Shown here piece by piece: positions 10,481 to 22,997 of a stretch of 64,000 nt of DNA. Source of the stretch: Atherinomorus stipes (taxonomy: Eukaryota > Chordata > Actinopteri > Atheriniformes > Atherinidae); NCBI GenBank assembly GCA_023101725.1, contig JALJCO010000132.1:23535-87534 (forward strand), in the 5' to 3' direction. A program made the translations under genes and the position numbers. Every line of letters starts with the position of its first letter. Position 1 is the stretch's first letter. The notes beneath the pieces are model-generated. The model saw nothing but the letters and a program-made list of their open reading frames with translations. It made no database searches and was not told the origin of the DNA.

Positions 10481-10625
10481 GAGTATTGTCACTAACTGCA
10501 GTGTGTTGACGATAATCAGAAGTATAGTATCGGTTATTATGAAGTTAGAATTTTCTTCATGTAAAAAGTTTTAATAAAAAGGCTCAATGACTCATTAAGA
10601 AGTGCACATAAGAAGCCGGTATATG

Positions 10626-10985
10626 CACTGTAAAAAAGTCTTTAAAATAAAAAAAAAAAAAAGTTAAATAGAAACAGTGAAAAACTGTAAATTTCAAAAT
10701 TGTCAATCACTGTAGTAAATACATAAATTTCTGTACATAAATTTGTAGGATCCAACTTACTTTTTTACAGGTTAACAATGTAAAATACACAGTATTTTAC
10801 TGTAATTTCTTTTCACATAGGTAAAATTAATGGGAAAAAAGTGTAAAGTCAAAAGTGGGTAATTACTGTGAAATTTACTGCATCATTCCATACAAATTAC
10901 AGATTTTGTTAATGTGGACATTTGAATTTACAGTAGAAAACCATTTGCCATTAAGCAAAAACATACTGTAATTTTTGGCAATGAG
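10626..10985. repeat. possible CACTGTAAAAAA-type fish MITE
   Basis: The segment starts CACTGTAAAAAAG and contains many TTTACTGTAA, TTTACAGT and TACTGTAA words, as in the fish non-autonomous elements with CACTGTAAAAA ends. The right end is not clear and no target duplication was found, so the boundaries are approximate. Confidence 0.35.
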
Positions 10986-11004
10986 ATACACCCACAATTC
11001 ACAG

Positions 11005-11229
11005 AAAGTGAGATGTAAAATGTAGAGAAATAAATGCAAAGGTTTGCAAATCTTATAAAACATTTTATTCATAAAACATTTCAAATGTTGAAAATGAGAC
11101 TTTGTTCTATTATTTCATGAGAAACGATTTTACCAAGTGTAAAGTTACATGGAACCATAGCTCTACGTAGCATCTCCTAACTGTCATTACATTTAAAAGT
11201 CCAAATTCTTTTTGAATTGGGATTGTAGT
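11005..11229. mobile_element. Tc1/mariner-like MITE fragment
   Basis: The motifs TTTGCAAATC, ATTTTATTCA, a TCAAATGTTGAAAATGAGA block and the end TTTTTGAATTGGGATTGTAG match a common fish element whose ends read TACAACCCCAATTCC. The left end appears truncated. No coding region is visible. Confidence 0.5.
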
Positions 11230-12294
11230 TTGGATATCATTCATCTTTAGCCACATTACCTCCCGTACTGTTCAGTTTAGATCCAGTACAGATCAGATCT
11301 GCTGGTCGACAGTTATGGCTGCTTTTTGTGTGAATCATTCACATCCATGACATCTCAGAGATCTGAAACCTGAACTATTTCAGCAAATAAATGGATGACA
11401 TTTAACTTTGCTGGAAGGTAAAAAGAACACGATTGAGACTAGAAATGACATATTTTGCTTGATTGATGAAAGAATAAATGGAACATAATAAATGACAGAT
11501 GTACCAATAGATAAATGAAGTAAATGCTGTCTTCCTGTCTTTCAGTAGGTACAATATGAATATATTATTGCATGATATTCTAGCATGAAAACAGAATAAA
11601 ATGCTTCATAATTCACACAAACCATCTAAAACAGTACAGACCTGCAAAGGCTTTAACTTATTTCATAATGGGGATGAAATCAGACTCATAGCATAGTTGC
11701 CTAAGTCATATTTTAAGGTTTTATACTATGATTCAGTCATTTTTGGTCAGTAGGCTAGATATCACAACTTGGCCAAAACTTAGAAATTTAGACTTTGACT
11801 CTTAAATTAATTTCTTCGAGTTGTTTATTATTAACTGCATCTTCAGAGTGTCCAATGCCCCCACAGGATCCAATACTGGCTATGGAAAATCCATTCTCTG
11901 AATTTATCTGTCGTTGGTCTTATTGATCAAATATTTGACGATCTAATATTAAGCCACTAAACTTGCTTAACCTTTTGAACCCTGTGCATATTTTTAGGCT
12001 TCTGCTCAAAGATTAGATACCAATAAGGAAATGAGTGTATTTCTGCAAAGCAGAAAGGCTATTTTAATACTTTTGGAATAACAATAAAGGGAATACTTGT
12101 GAAATTGGTTAAAATACCCTCTAATTGGAAAAAAAAAGGTTAAATTCACAATTGTCATTCAAATAACACGAAATTAAAGAAACCAATAATAAATAAAAAT
12201 TTACAAAATTATAATTTAGTGAAATAATATATTGCTTTTGATTTGTGGTAGGAAATAATCATGAAAAAAATAAACAAAACTATCCCAGTTATAT
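11230..12294. other. AT-rich intron sequence, nothing recognised
   Basis: No coding frame of convincing composition, structural RNA or recognised repeat was seen in this AT-rich stretch of the opsin intron. Confidence 0.5.
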
Positions 12295-12623
12295 GACCTT
12301 CCCCATGAACAGTGGACAAAAACCTGTCAACAGGTGTAGAAATCTTTCTGAACATTACAGAAAACATTTGATTGCAGTGATTGCCCCAACGTGTTGCTCA
12401 GCAAAGTTTTAGCTTTGGAGCCCCATCATGCTTATTTACTTGTTTCATTTTTTGTATTGTTTGTTTTTCAATATTTCTTCCGAACCACAATTTAAAATCA
12501 GTGTCATGATTTTCCGAGATTTTTAAAAATGTATTATTACTTTTGTCAATTTCATTTTATTTCGCTGACAAATTTTTTTTTTCCTTCTTTAATTGGAGGG
12601 TATGAATAATTTTGAGGACGACA
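12295..12623 (+). pseudogene. Tc1-like transposase C-terminus plus right end
   Basis: A conceptual fragment with a PVNRC...YRKHLIAVIA stretch matches the C-terminus of Tc1 transposases. It is followed by AT-rich 3' sequence and an end reading TATGAATAATTTTGAGGACG. The same end is seen inverted at 30341, and a further relative lies near 63455-63700, so these are three remnants of one Tc1 family. The 5' part is missing. Confidence 0.7.
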
Positions 12624-15600
12624 AATAAAAATATGTGTTACTGGTGGAGAATAAATGAAGAAGGCACGCAGAACAAATGTAAAAAGTTTCAGGTTGGCTG
12701 AAAAACACTTTCATGTGAATATGCATTTGAAATGATGCAGCTGTAAACCTCTATCAGATCATATAACAATATGCGAACATCATCCCTGCAAAAATGAACT
12801 CTGATAAAGCAAAGCACACCTAAATTAGAGGTTTTATCACAGACGGATCAGGTGAGGTCTCCAAAGTGACCATTATGGCACATTGCTACCATATGTTCAA
12901 AGCATCCCAGTAAGGGGGCCTAATGTTCTAAAAAGTTAATAATGCAAGTATGAACTGTAAATTTGACAAATATTACTGCCTCTTCAACCCTTTGACATTC
13001 CAGTGGGTCTCAGGCGGGGATGCCAGGAGGTTAGGATAATAAATAATTCCACCTGTAGTTGTAAGATTTAGGATTTCTCACCCATTAACAAAACATTTCT
13101 ATAAGAAAAAAAAGTTTTTTAAAAAGACAGGATTCTAAGTGGACTTAACATGCAGTATGACAAAGAAAAAAAAAAGAAGCCCTTGTGTGGTATCTCGAAC
13201 CAAGTGATGATTAAATGAAGACAGCACATGAATAGAAAAAAAAAATCTCACGCTTGCCTGGGGGGAAAAAAAAATCTGGATGAATATTCCTTTGGAATAA
13301 TGCAGTGGTAGCCCAGACCCCCCCCCCCCCCCCCCCAAGTGTATATTGAACAGTCGATAAAAGTCACATAACCAAAATTAGGGATGAAAACTAAAGACAC
13401 CAAAGAGGCATAAATATAAATACAACATTTAAAACAGAACGTTACACATAAGCAACGTTCAAAAGAAAAAAGGACAGGCTACCACCAAAAACCAAGACCT
13501 GGCAGAGATTATAGTCCAGTTCTGATAAAAGATAAGTTACATAATAATTGCGGTGCTCTCATTTTAGAATAAAAGACCATTTGAGTAAGTTTATTTATGA
13601 AAGCTTTTTGAACCCAGTTCAGTTTTCTCTTCTTTCCTCTGTTTGGAGCAGAGCAGGCGTCCCCTGGATAAACGTAGTGTACTTAGTATACGCTACAGTT
13701 CCACATGTATACTTAAAGTCTACTACATTTCCCCAGGGCGCCGCAGATCTAACAGGCACGCTGCACGAAACTAGCATCCCAGTCTGTCTTATTGCGTCAT
13801 CATAGCACACTATCTCCTCCCGCATGTTCCCATCCTGGACAGAAAAAACAAAACATCCACCTTATGATGTGAAAAAAATCAGTTTATCATCTTTAACTTT
13901 AACACTGAGCAGCTGCCAGATGGTGCATTATATATGAGGCACTGTTTATGTTGCAGAGGAAATTATACAGCTTTTACAATTAGCACTCTGTTTGCAGACG
14001 CTAAGAGATTTTAATCGTGTATTATTAGATAGCTGTGGTTAGGAGGGGGGGGGTGTGTGAAACTGAAACCCCCAGAGGAAACAAAAAGGCTAGAAGTGTT
14101 AAGTGTGGGTGAGAAGTGAGAAGGAGAAAAAAATGGAGACGAGTGGAAAAGAAGGAGGACAGGGTGACACCAGGAGGGATCACAAGCACATGGTTGAAAT
14201 TTTAAGACTGTGGCGTGACCAAATCCTCACTTGCCACCCCACACCTGAGTTTGGGTGACGAACAATTTCATCTGAATCTGAATGGTTTGCTATCAGGAAT
14301 GTTTGTTTAAGGAGTTGAAGGCGTTCGTTTTACTCCGCGGTTCAGTTGGCAGTGTGTTTTCCACCCATGGGGAGTGTCTGCAGACACACAAGACGCTGGA
14401 AGGTCATGTGTGTGCAAACTGCCATATGGTGGCAGTGCTTTTAATAGCTCCTCAGACTTTTATGAGTAATGCCAGAATGTTACAAAGCTAATCTGTTTGA
14501 TGCTGGTGTGGTGTGTAATATAATGCCAGCTGAAAATTCAAACACGCCAGATCATTCAAGGCTTTCTTTTTATCTCAGCTTTAAAAAGACAAAACAAAAG
14601 TCAGACATTGAATGTTGATGTTTTATGTTTAGATCCTGAAATGCAGATTCTGTTTGCTCTGACAGCTTCAGTGCTGCGTTAACCAGATTTATTAGGGTCA
14701 TCATCTGCAACGGTTTTCAGATATTATGCAACCTTTTTCAAACTGTCGTGATGGGAGTTCAAAAAGAGAAAAACCAGCAGCCCAAGGCCACCGGGTAACA
14801 TATAAGAAGTAGATTTGGTTACTTCTTGCCGCAACTTCACAATCACTGATCGTGAATTGGGAGATAGTGAAATGTTCCTGCTGCTTTCTGTTCATGTGAC
14901 ATGGATCACAACACATGAATATGATCATGTAGATTCCTACAGTGTATCTGTGTAATCACCAAACCATTAACCTTTAACTCCTAACTTCCCATTTCCTAGT
15001 GAGAGTGCAGGAAGAGGAAAGAAGAAAAATGTCAGTGATAAAAACAGAAGGCTCTACTGCACACTAATCCATAAAAGTACATAATTAGCACCCCCCCTTC
15101 TTACAGGCATTTAATGCCAACTAAACACTTGCAAGGCGTAGAAAGTGTGCGTCATCATGCAGCAACATGTATAAAGATGCCAAATGTTAATCTGCTGTTG
15201 GATCAAAATTTAAGCTTCAATCTGTGTTGGGACCAAAGTAATGTACAATTTCCTGGTATTTATTGAAAAACAAGGTTTTGTGCTGTGGATTAATGCAGCT
15301 AATTCATAATCTGTCAGGTTGAAGGAGAGAGAAAGAGAAAAAGAAGAGACTTCTGCTCTCTAATGTGTTTTTTTCATATGGATAGTTCACAGCCTACTTT
15401 CCACTACAGGTAAGGTTAATTTAGGCTCATTGCCCCAAAAACCCTCCTCTACACTACGGTGGCATGGTTGTTCGGCAACAAATCCACCAGAGGGCAGTTC
15501 AGAGTTTGGAGTTCACGTCTAAGTTCTGTAGTCAGTTTCATTAAATAGCAAATATAAAGACGGAGGAGATCGTGATAATGCACATTCTCAGAAAGGGGCA

Positions 15601-16237
15601 TTAGACGAGATAGTTGACGGCAGTGGGCTGTTCAGCCATTAAATGCATTGTGGCTTCGTCTTTGTTCCATTTGCCTCCACTGGTACTGCTTTGTTTGCTG
15701 TGTCAGGCTTTTCTGAAACTAGATAATACGCATGTGAAGATGGACAGAAGGCTTTGTCTGCATGTGAATGTGTATTTAGTGTAGAGCATCGGCTAGATGA
15801 GCCAGTACTGGCCATCATAGAAAAGGGTAACAGAGTAATGCAGGATATGAAAGGAATATTCAAGAGGTTGTTTACCTCAGTGAAAAGGTTACTTTTGTGT
15901 CATAAACATGACTGCAAAAAACCTGCAGAAATCTACAGTTTCTACTCCCAGTCGCATGTTTTCCAGGAGCATTTTTTTTTTTTACTATATTGCTTAAAGA
16001 CTTCTTCACACACCAATTGCACCCAATTAATTGTTCTGACACAAAAATGTAAAAAATTAATCACCTGTGGAACGGACAGGAATGAAAAACCCCATCCAAT
16101 GAAATTGGAACGGTCCATGCTTATTGATTGAATGATTATATGTCCATCAAACTCAACTGCCGTATGTCCCCCATTCACACTCCCTGCGCCCACGGACGTG
16201 CTTAAAATCCACAGAAAAGAAAAAAGAAAAAAACGGA
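12624..16237. other. intron sequence without supported genes
   Basis: Short simple tracts occur (C17 near 13320-13336 and a G run near 14044) and open frames up to 125 codons, but none has domain-like composition or matching splice context. No transposon boundary was recognised. Confidence 0.45.
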
Positions 16238-16277
16238 TGTGGATCAAGTCTTGGTGGTATTGGTGTTTGCAGTGAGG

Positions 16278-17067
16278 ATGTTTTACACCACAGAAGGAGT
16301 TGGAGGTGAGATAATTATCACTTTCTTTTTAGCTTTTTCTCTGCTGTTTACTGGAAAGCTAACAAGCTATCCACTCAGCTGTTCTCGGTTATCTTCGCCG
16401 GCAACGGCGCAATGTTCCTGTGCTTTGGAGGCGTGGTTTTGGATGGGTGTATTTTCTAAAATGTAGCTTGCTTGAACTGTTTTTCCAGGATCCCCTACCT
16501 GTCTTTAAGTTTCTACAACGGCAGCACAAAAGGATAAGCAAACTTGGAAGCCAGTGTGTTAGTGAAGCCTTAAAAAATATAAAAATTAGATAAACATTTA
16601 ATAATCTTTGGAAACCAATGTCATATTAAATTAACACGCTCTGTATGTCTGTTTCAGATCTGCTGCTTTTTGCAAAGTTTCTGCAACATCCCATCTGTTT
16701 CGGTTTCTCTTCCGAGTGGTGGGATGTGATTGTTCCCAGCTTCACAAACTCTCAGTTGGTGCAAAACTTGAGGGTGTCTGTAGAAGAATGTATCTACCTG
16801 TACAAACAAGTGTGTCAAGTGTTGGAGAGACTGAACAGAAAGCTTCTGCATGTGTTTGCTTCTGAAGAAGAGAGCAGCCATTGCACCGTGAAAGCTTATG
16901 ACTGGCTCCAGGTGGAGTTGGACATCTTTCTGGAGTAAGTTTAGAATGTCAGAGTGTTCGGTGGTTAATGTGGTTGCAGAAAGATTGCTGGTCCGAGTTA
17001 ATCTGTTTCCCACTTCAGGAGAAGTTACCTAAAGAGAAAACAGGTGGGGGCTACCCCACCTGTGTAG
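16278..17067 (+). CDS. candidate four-exon gene, 178-aa protein of unknown function
   Basis: Proposed exons are 16278-16305, 16379-16561, 16658-16934 and 17019-17067. The introns are 73, 96 and 84 nt, typical of compact teleost genes. Donors are GTGAGA, GTGAAG (weak) and GTAAGT; acceptors are CACTCAG, GTTTCAG and ACTTCAG. Phases 1, 1 and 2 all match, and the 537 coding bases stay open to a TAG at 17065-17067. The start ATG has A at -3; the frame is open upstream to 16206, so a further 5' exon is possible. The product has a basic N-terminal segment (LRRQRR near 15-20, WRRG near 26-29), a hydrophobic aromatic stretch near 32-45, and an amphipathic helical region near 100-160 containing a YDWLQVELD motif. 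I do not recognise the family. It could be a real nested gene, a partial duplicate, or a decayed copy. Confidence 0.5.
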
Positions 17068-17339
17068 GTACTAATGATGATTATACAAACCCATCATAGC
17101 ACCACTGACTATTTCAGTCAGTGGTGCTATGTCAAAGTTGGCACTCTATCGTTCTTCGGAGTGAATGGAAAAGGGCTTTTTCATATTGCTTGGGTCCTTA
17201 GATTGCACATTGGTCTTTGATCAGCTTACACCAGGAACAATGGTGTGAATGTTGATTTATAGACCCTTGGTGATAATTTAGCATAAAAACTAAACTCCTT
17301 CATGTTTAGTTCTGACTCTGGGAACAGAAAGTAGACTTG

Positions 17340-18120
17340 ACCCTGATGATCTGCAGGATGTGGTTGGTTCTTAACAAACCAGAAAATCCTGAAAGTATTT
17401 TGGCCCTAAACCATTCAGCCCTTTATAAACTATCAGCATGATTTTGAGGAAAATTCCTTGACAAACAGGAAACCGGTGTAAAGATCTGTGAGCTGGAGTT
17501 AATTGAGATAATTTCTTGGACCCAAGCAGAAATGTTCTGGACTTACTGCAGCTGTTTGATGGACTTTTTTAGGGGAACCTGTAACGACAGCGTTACAGAG
17601 TCTGTCTGCTAAAGATAAATGCATGGATAAGTTTTTCGAAATCCTGCCAAAACATCAGTCATTTAACACTCAAAGTGATACAAGGTTGACCTCCCAGCTG
17701 TCTTAATGTGATGTTGAAATTCAGGTCTGATTTCAGGACTACTTCCTGATTTCTGGCTTGGTTGCTGTTTTCTAACATCACTTTTTGAGGTTAAGGGCTG
17801 ACTGTTAATCTTTCTTCTTTGGCTCCAAAAACTATTTAATTTTTGTCTTCATTTAACTGCAAGAAGTTCTATACAATGTCTGATTTGATCAGTGCATTTG
17901 ATCATTTTTAGATTGGACTATCGCCTCATGGTGAGACAATTATGTAAATTAAATTAAAGCAGTGGTCCCATGGTGGAGCCTTGGGGAACTCTACAGGTTA
18001 GACTTGTTCACTCAGTTTGAAAGCTACGTACATAGAAAAAGTTGTCTGTTTTTTTAAATAGAACTAAAACCAGTTCATTGTGGTGCTCAAAAGTTTTTCA
18101 GCTTGTCAAGTTAAATGCCA
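17340..18120 (-). pseudogene. L2-type LINE reverse transcriptase fragment
   Basis: On the minus strand this is the 3' half of the RT frame of a common fish L2/CR1-group LINE. The nucleotide pattern of its C-terminal region (a GGCCCTAAACCATTCAG-type block around 17402, inverse of GLGPKY coding, and an AGTCTGTCTGCTAAAGATAA block) is recognisable. The frame is broken by many indels and it ends without a 3' tail. Confidence 0.65.
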
Positions 18121-18399
18121 TGATCAAGTAATCAAATCAAATGTTTTGGTCAATCATCAAAATAAAAAACAATACTTGGAACAAAACTTAAAATCTCCTA
18201 GGCCAGTGGTTATTAACCTTTTTTTCAACAAAATACCCCTTGCAAAATCTATTTTCAGCCAAGTACCCCTATGTACTGCAATATCATTTTTGTTGGAAAA
18301 ATATATTTAAAAATTCAGCACTTTGTAATTTGTGTGAGGATATTAAACTGGAACTGTGAGAAATAATGGCAGTTTTTAGTACATTTTTTAAAAAACTAT

Positions 18400-18475
18400 T
18401 TAGACATAAAACAAATATTTTATATATACTGTATGTATATGTAAATATATATATATATACATATATGCTCATAAC
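18400..18475. repeat. AT/TA-rich microsatellite
   Basis: This is an interrupted TA/TG-type dinucleotide repeat of about 75 bases. Frames over it are artefacts. Confidence 0.8.
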
Positions 18476-18489
18476 AAGATGGGTCAAAC

Positions 18490-18660
18490 CATGTTCAACT
18501 TCAACTTCCTTTTATTGTCCCTTGAGGGAAATTTGGTTTGAAGAAGGGTAAAAACATAAAACATAAAAACATGAGAACACAATCACATAATTTCACAAGC
18601 ACAAATGCAAGCAGCATCAAACCATGAGAGAACTAAGGGCAGGGACGTTATTACACATCA
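18490..18660 (-). mobile_element. Rex1-like LINE 3' end
   Basis: The plus-strand segment TTCCTTTTATTGTCCCTTGAGGGAAATTTGG is, in inverse, the 3' untranslated end found in Rex1-type LINEs, comparable to the end of the long copy at 58548. Only the terminal part is present, as expected for a 5'-truncated insertion. Confidence 0.5.
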
Positions 18661-19565
18661 CAATGGTTCACTTTTAAAATTCAAATGTTGGTGCCGTATG
18701 TACAGTAGGAGGAAGTTTTTTGTTAGGATAATAAAATAGTGTGGAACTAAGTTTAAATTCTGTTTATGAACATATAACCTGCTTACATTTGTAAAAATTT
18801 TTAATATATAAATTTTATTGAAGGATTTCTGAATTTTTGTTAAAGAACACATATAGACAAGTTTCACGGACATTTCCGGTTTACTTCCACAGTCAATTAA
18901 TTTCTCCTAAGCACTTCCGATCAAGTAAGATCTGCGTTCATTTAAATTGAATAGTGATGTCAATAAAATGGTAACATTGTCATTTATTTCTTATTAAAGA
19001 ACATGTTTTATTACTTCTGCTTTGACATTCAGCTGGGAGGGTAATGTGATTAAATGTCCTCATCTTACAACTAGCAATATATTTTCATACTTGAGTCCAT
19101 GCTGCTAAACAGGAACGTAGACTTACATAGTGATGCAGTCGGCTGTGTGTTGCTCACTGACACAAACACGGCAGTTTAGTGTCCACGAAGACAAATGTTT
19201 AACCAAGCCATGTCTGGGTGATTCCTGTCAGAAGGCTTGAGTGGTGGGTATGGAGGATTTTTTTTTTTTTTTAACGGAGGATGGAGAGGTGGAGAGTGCA
19301 GGCTGCATCTGTATAACTGGACCTGGTCGGTCATGCAGCTGATGCAGCTGCCATCCTTTGGTAAGTTTGCTCATTTTACAACATTCATATTTATTTGTTT
19401 TCACAAGCTGCTGCAGGCATGTACAGCACATGTCCCTGAACGCTTTTGTTTAACAGTATCCACTTTTCAATCATCGAGTTCGGGAACTCTTCGTATGTGT
19501 GTTGTTCATTTGTGTATGTCCTCAGTGTAAAATACCCAGTAACTGTGGTAACTGGAAGTCCTTAA

Positions 19566-20469
19566 AGGAGTAGTTCACCCACAGAATGATTTAACTTTAT
19601 TTTCCACTTACCCTCATGGTGAGCAAGACTCTCGAACACTTTTTTAATATCTCAAATGCAGCCGGCGATCAGGAGGGCTCTCTTTTTCCCCCAACTTTCA
19701 TACAATAGAGTTCGCCAGGGTCCAAGCCAAAAAGATCCATAATTGTCCACAAAACTTGTCAATATTCCTCCATACTGCTCGTCCAATGTAATCCAAGTGT
19801 CCTGAGTGGGTGGCGTCCAGAATTTACTCGAAACAACATCATTTAGTATATTTTTAGAGCCTAAAAAGGAGTAATGCTTACTTTCGCGAAGCGCGCACAT
19901 GCCCGGTCACGAGACTACGGAAGCCTCGGCAGTCAGAGCCTACTCTGCCGATAATGCAAGCGTAGGAGAAGAAATTCACTGTTTATATTGTGGTAAGAGC
20001 GACCGAGCTGCAGACAAACTGGGACAAACACAGTAGGGGTTGGATATTGATTTAAAAGAAAAAAAGAAAGAAAGAAAAAAAAGAAAAAGAGAATGCGCGA
20101 TGTCGTCTGCCGTGGCTTCTGTAGTTTCGTGAACGTGAATCGGCGCGCTTGCTAGACATGCGATGTAGTATTAGGCTCTTAAAATATACTAACTGATGTC
20201 GTTTCGAGTAAATTCTGGTCACTACCCACTCAGGACATTTGGACATTGGACGAGCAGTATGGAGGAATATTGCCAAGTTTTTGTGGACTTTTATGGACCT
20301 TTTAGGCTCGGGCTCCAGCGAACTCTATTATATGAAAGTTGGGGGGGAAACGAGAAACCTTCCTGATCACCGGCTGCATTTGAGATATTAAAAAAGTGTT
20401 TGAGAGTCTTGCTCACCATGAGGGTAAGTGGAGAATAAAGTTTAATCATTCTGTTGGTGAACTATTCCT
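19566..20469. mobile_element. TTAA-flanked palindromic element, copy B
   Basis: Starts AGGAGTAGTTCACCCACAG after TTAA (19562-19565) and ends with its inverse before TTTA (20470-20473). The 904-bp element is a foldback: the two halves are imperfect inverse copies containing the same landmark GAGCAAGACTCT block near each end. It matches copies A and C. A purine-rich tract lies near 20060-20092. It is non-coding. Confidence 0.8.
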
Positions 20470-20590
20470 TTTACAGAAATTAGCAGACATGGTGGCTCCC
20501 ATGGTTTTGGCCATGAAACTTGTCTACACAATAAAATATTATGCATACCCCCGTGCCCCCCAGGGGGACTTGAGAAACAGTGCCCTAGGC

Positions 20591-22993
20591 AACGCAAATT
20601 TTCTTGGCACAACATGCCATTATTATTTTGCCTGCCATGATGACAAGTTTTGCACCTTTTGTAAAGGTCAGTGTAAGTGCATATTTGCTGACTAAAGTCG
20701 CACAAACAGAACTTTATTTTTTATTTATTTATTTTTTTAAAATTCTGATCCAGTTTCTTTGCAGGTCAACTCATCCAGGAGCAAAGAGGACCAAAACTGA
20801 CAGTTGGTCAGTCCAAAAACTTTGAAGGACTTTGAGTTCACAAAAGAAACTAAAAAAAGCTGTGATGAAAGACTCATGAGCACCACTCCAGGAAACGTCA
20901 AACCCTCCTCTCATTCTTTAATGTGTACATTCTCACTTCCTCTCAATCTCTCAAACTTGTGATGTGAGTTGAATAGGCAAGGAGGAGGCTGGCAAAGAGA
21001 GGAGTCACTTCAGAGACATCACTTCAAACTGACTAGAGTTGAATATTGACAGCTGTATCATCTGTCTGGGGTGTGACATATTTAATGCTGGGATTAATGT
21101 GTCACGCCTTCCTCAAATGTCACAGATGCTTAAAGACATCTGCAAATTATACACCCAAGCATCTCGCAGATGCACAGACGAGCTTCTCGTTTTCTGAAGT
21201 TGGACCGTAGGAGTTGAAATATCTCTCAAAATGTGGGCCAAGATTGATTTCCAGTCAAAGCAGGTGAACAAAGGAAATGAGCAGAGAAATGAAAGCGTTC
21301 CCTCTGCTGTAAAGGAGACATTCATTATAATTAACAGCAGCACAAATTAAAGCACTCATCAACGCTTCCCAGAGTTCAAGCTGCAGACGCAGCTCAGCGT
21401 CAGCTGTTTGGAGGAGACTGTGTGAATCAGCCCTTCATGTTGGAGCTGATGAGATCCACCACTGAGGGTGAACATATGGCATCTACAGGTGTGGCTCGCA
21501 CCATGAAGCAGGGACGAGGAACTGTGAAGCCATGTGTCCGTGTTGGGGGGGGGTAACTGCTGAAACTGTGGGAGACAAACCAAATTGTTCCATTGTCCTC
21601 ATTTTCAGTCTCCCAAGAAGCAGCTTTATCAGAGAGAGGCTTCTTTTTTGTATATCTTGATTTACAATATTTCTATGCAAAAAATTTACAGCGAGTTACA
21701 ATTAGTTTGTGTGCAGAAGTTTTAGGTCTTTAACTTTAATATTAAGATGCACCAAGTTCCTAAATAGGAAAAGACTTTCATGGCCACGCTCAAGTATTGC
21801 TTTGATATAATATGTAAGGAAATTAATTAAGTAATTTTTCTTATTTTGTTTCTATGAAACAAAACCCAGGTGGCTTCACCTCTTTAAAAATGTATCCACA
21901 GTCAATTTGCAGTTTATTAGCAATCTGTAAATGTGCTACCAGGGGGGCCAACAGCATCAGGAAGCAATGAAAAAGAGAAAAAAAAAAAACTTTAGAAAAG
22001 TTCAACCTGTTGCTGTACAGTATCTCTGTCCTTTATGCTTCCTCTCTATCTGAAAGGCCAAGCTATAAAGAAGAGATGGAGAACTGTCATTGATGAAGGT
22101 AACCTCAATGTTTGCAGTTTCAGCACAGCGACTGATAAAAACACCTCCGGGAACTGGAGGAAATTTCATTCATGGGAAAACACATATGACATTTACGGGG
22201 CATGGATGAATTTAAATGTTGGGTCACATGGATAGAGTACATTTGATTATATAGTGACACATGGTGGGATTATTAAGGCAGCAAAACTAATATAGTTTAA
22301 GTCTAGTCTAACCTTTTTTTCAGACTTCATTGTGACAAAATCCTCAACTTAAATTGTTTTTTCAGATTACCTCATTTTATTTGTCTTTTCTCCCCGTGGT
22401 AAATTATGAAAGATTCATCTCACTGCAGACCTCTGAAAAATGAATGAAGAACAAGATCAGTCATGGTTTTTGCGCATGCAGACATTGTTTCGCTTTGATG
22501 CACACAGACCCGAAGCAACATGTTTTTTTGTTGTTGTTGTTGTTTTTTTGTTTTTTTTTTTACCTTTCAAGCCTAACTTCCTAAACAAATAATATTAATG
22601 GCTTTCTGAGTGTTAACAAAAATGAGTGAATGGTAATTATTGTAATCTTTTAAGACTTGATTCTTTCGCCTCCCCCCTGGGGTACTGTAAGAAAGGAAGG
22701 TGCCAGTGGGGGGCCAAAATGGCCATACTGATGACCTCATCTAAACCTTTTGTACTAAAACCTCTAATTTTGTTCTGCTTGACTTCAGAGTTGTTGTTTG
22801 CAGAGATGTGATGGAGGTTTACAGCTACAGCAGCATCTTTTCAAAAGATATTCATATTCATGCAAAGACTGTGCTTTTTTTTCTTTTCCTTTACGTTCAA
22901 TCTGTATTTATTCTTTACCAGTAAAACATGTACTGATACATACACATCTCAACAGATCTCACAAGTGTTGCCTTTACTAAGATCCCAAAACTA
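20591..22993. other. intron sequence without supported genes
   Basis: Small simple tracts such as a T-rich run at 22520-22560 are present. No convincing coding exon, RNA gene or transposon boundary was recognised. Confidence 0.45.
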
Positions 22994-22997
22994 TTAA

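Larger units (their letters stand above)
18204..20582. mobile_element. hAT element carrying nested insertions
   Basis: The left end CAGTGGTTATTAACC and right end GACTTGAGAAACAGTG are imperfect hAT-type inverted repeats. They are flanked by TCCTAGGC (18196-18203) and CCCTAGGC (20583-20590), an 8-bp duplication with one mismatch. Near the left end, AAGTACCCCTATG-type sequence is typical of fish hATs. Nested inside are a Rex1-type 3' end (about 18490-18660) and TTAA element copy B. No transposase is recognised, so it was non-autonomous or is decayed. Confidence 0.65.

Noticed and set aside
16654..17013. 119-codon minus-strand frame over the candidate nested gene
   Set aside because: It ignores the splice signals on the plus strand and has no domain; the plus-strand exons have consistent phases and a more protein-like composition.
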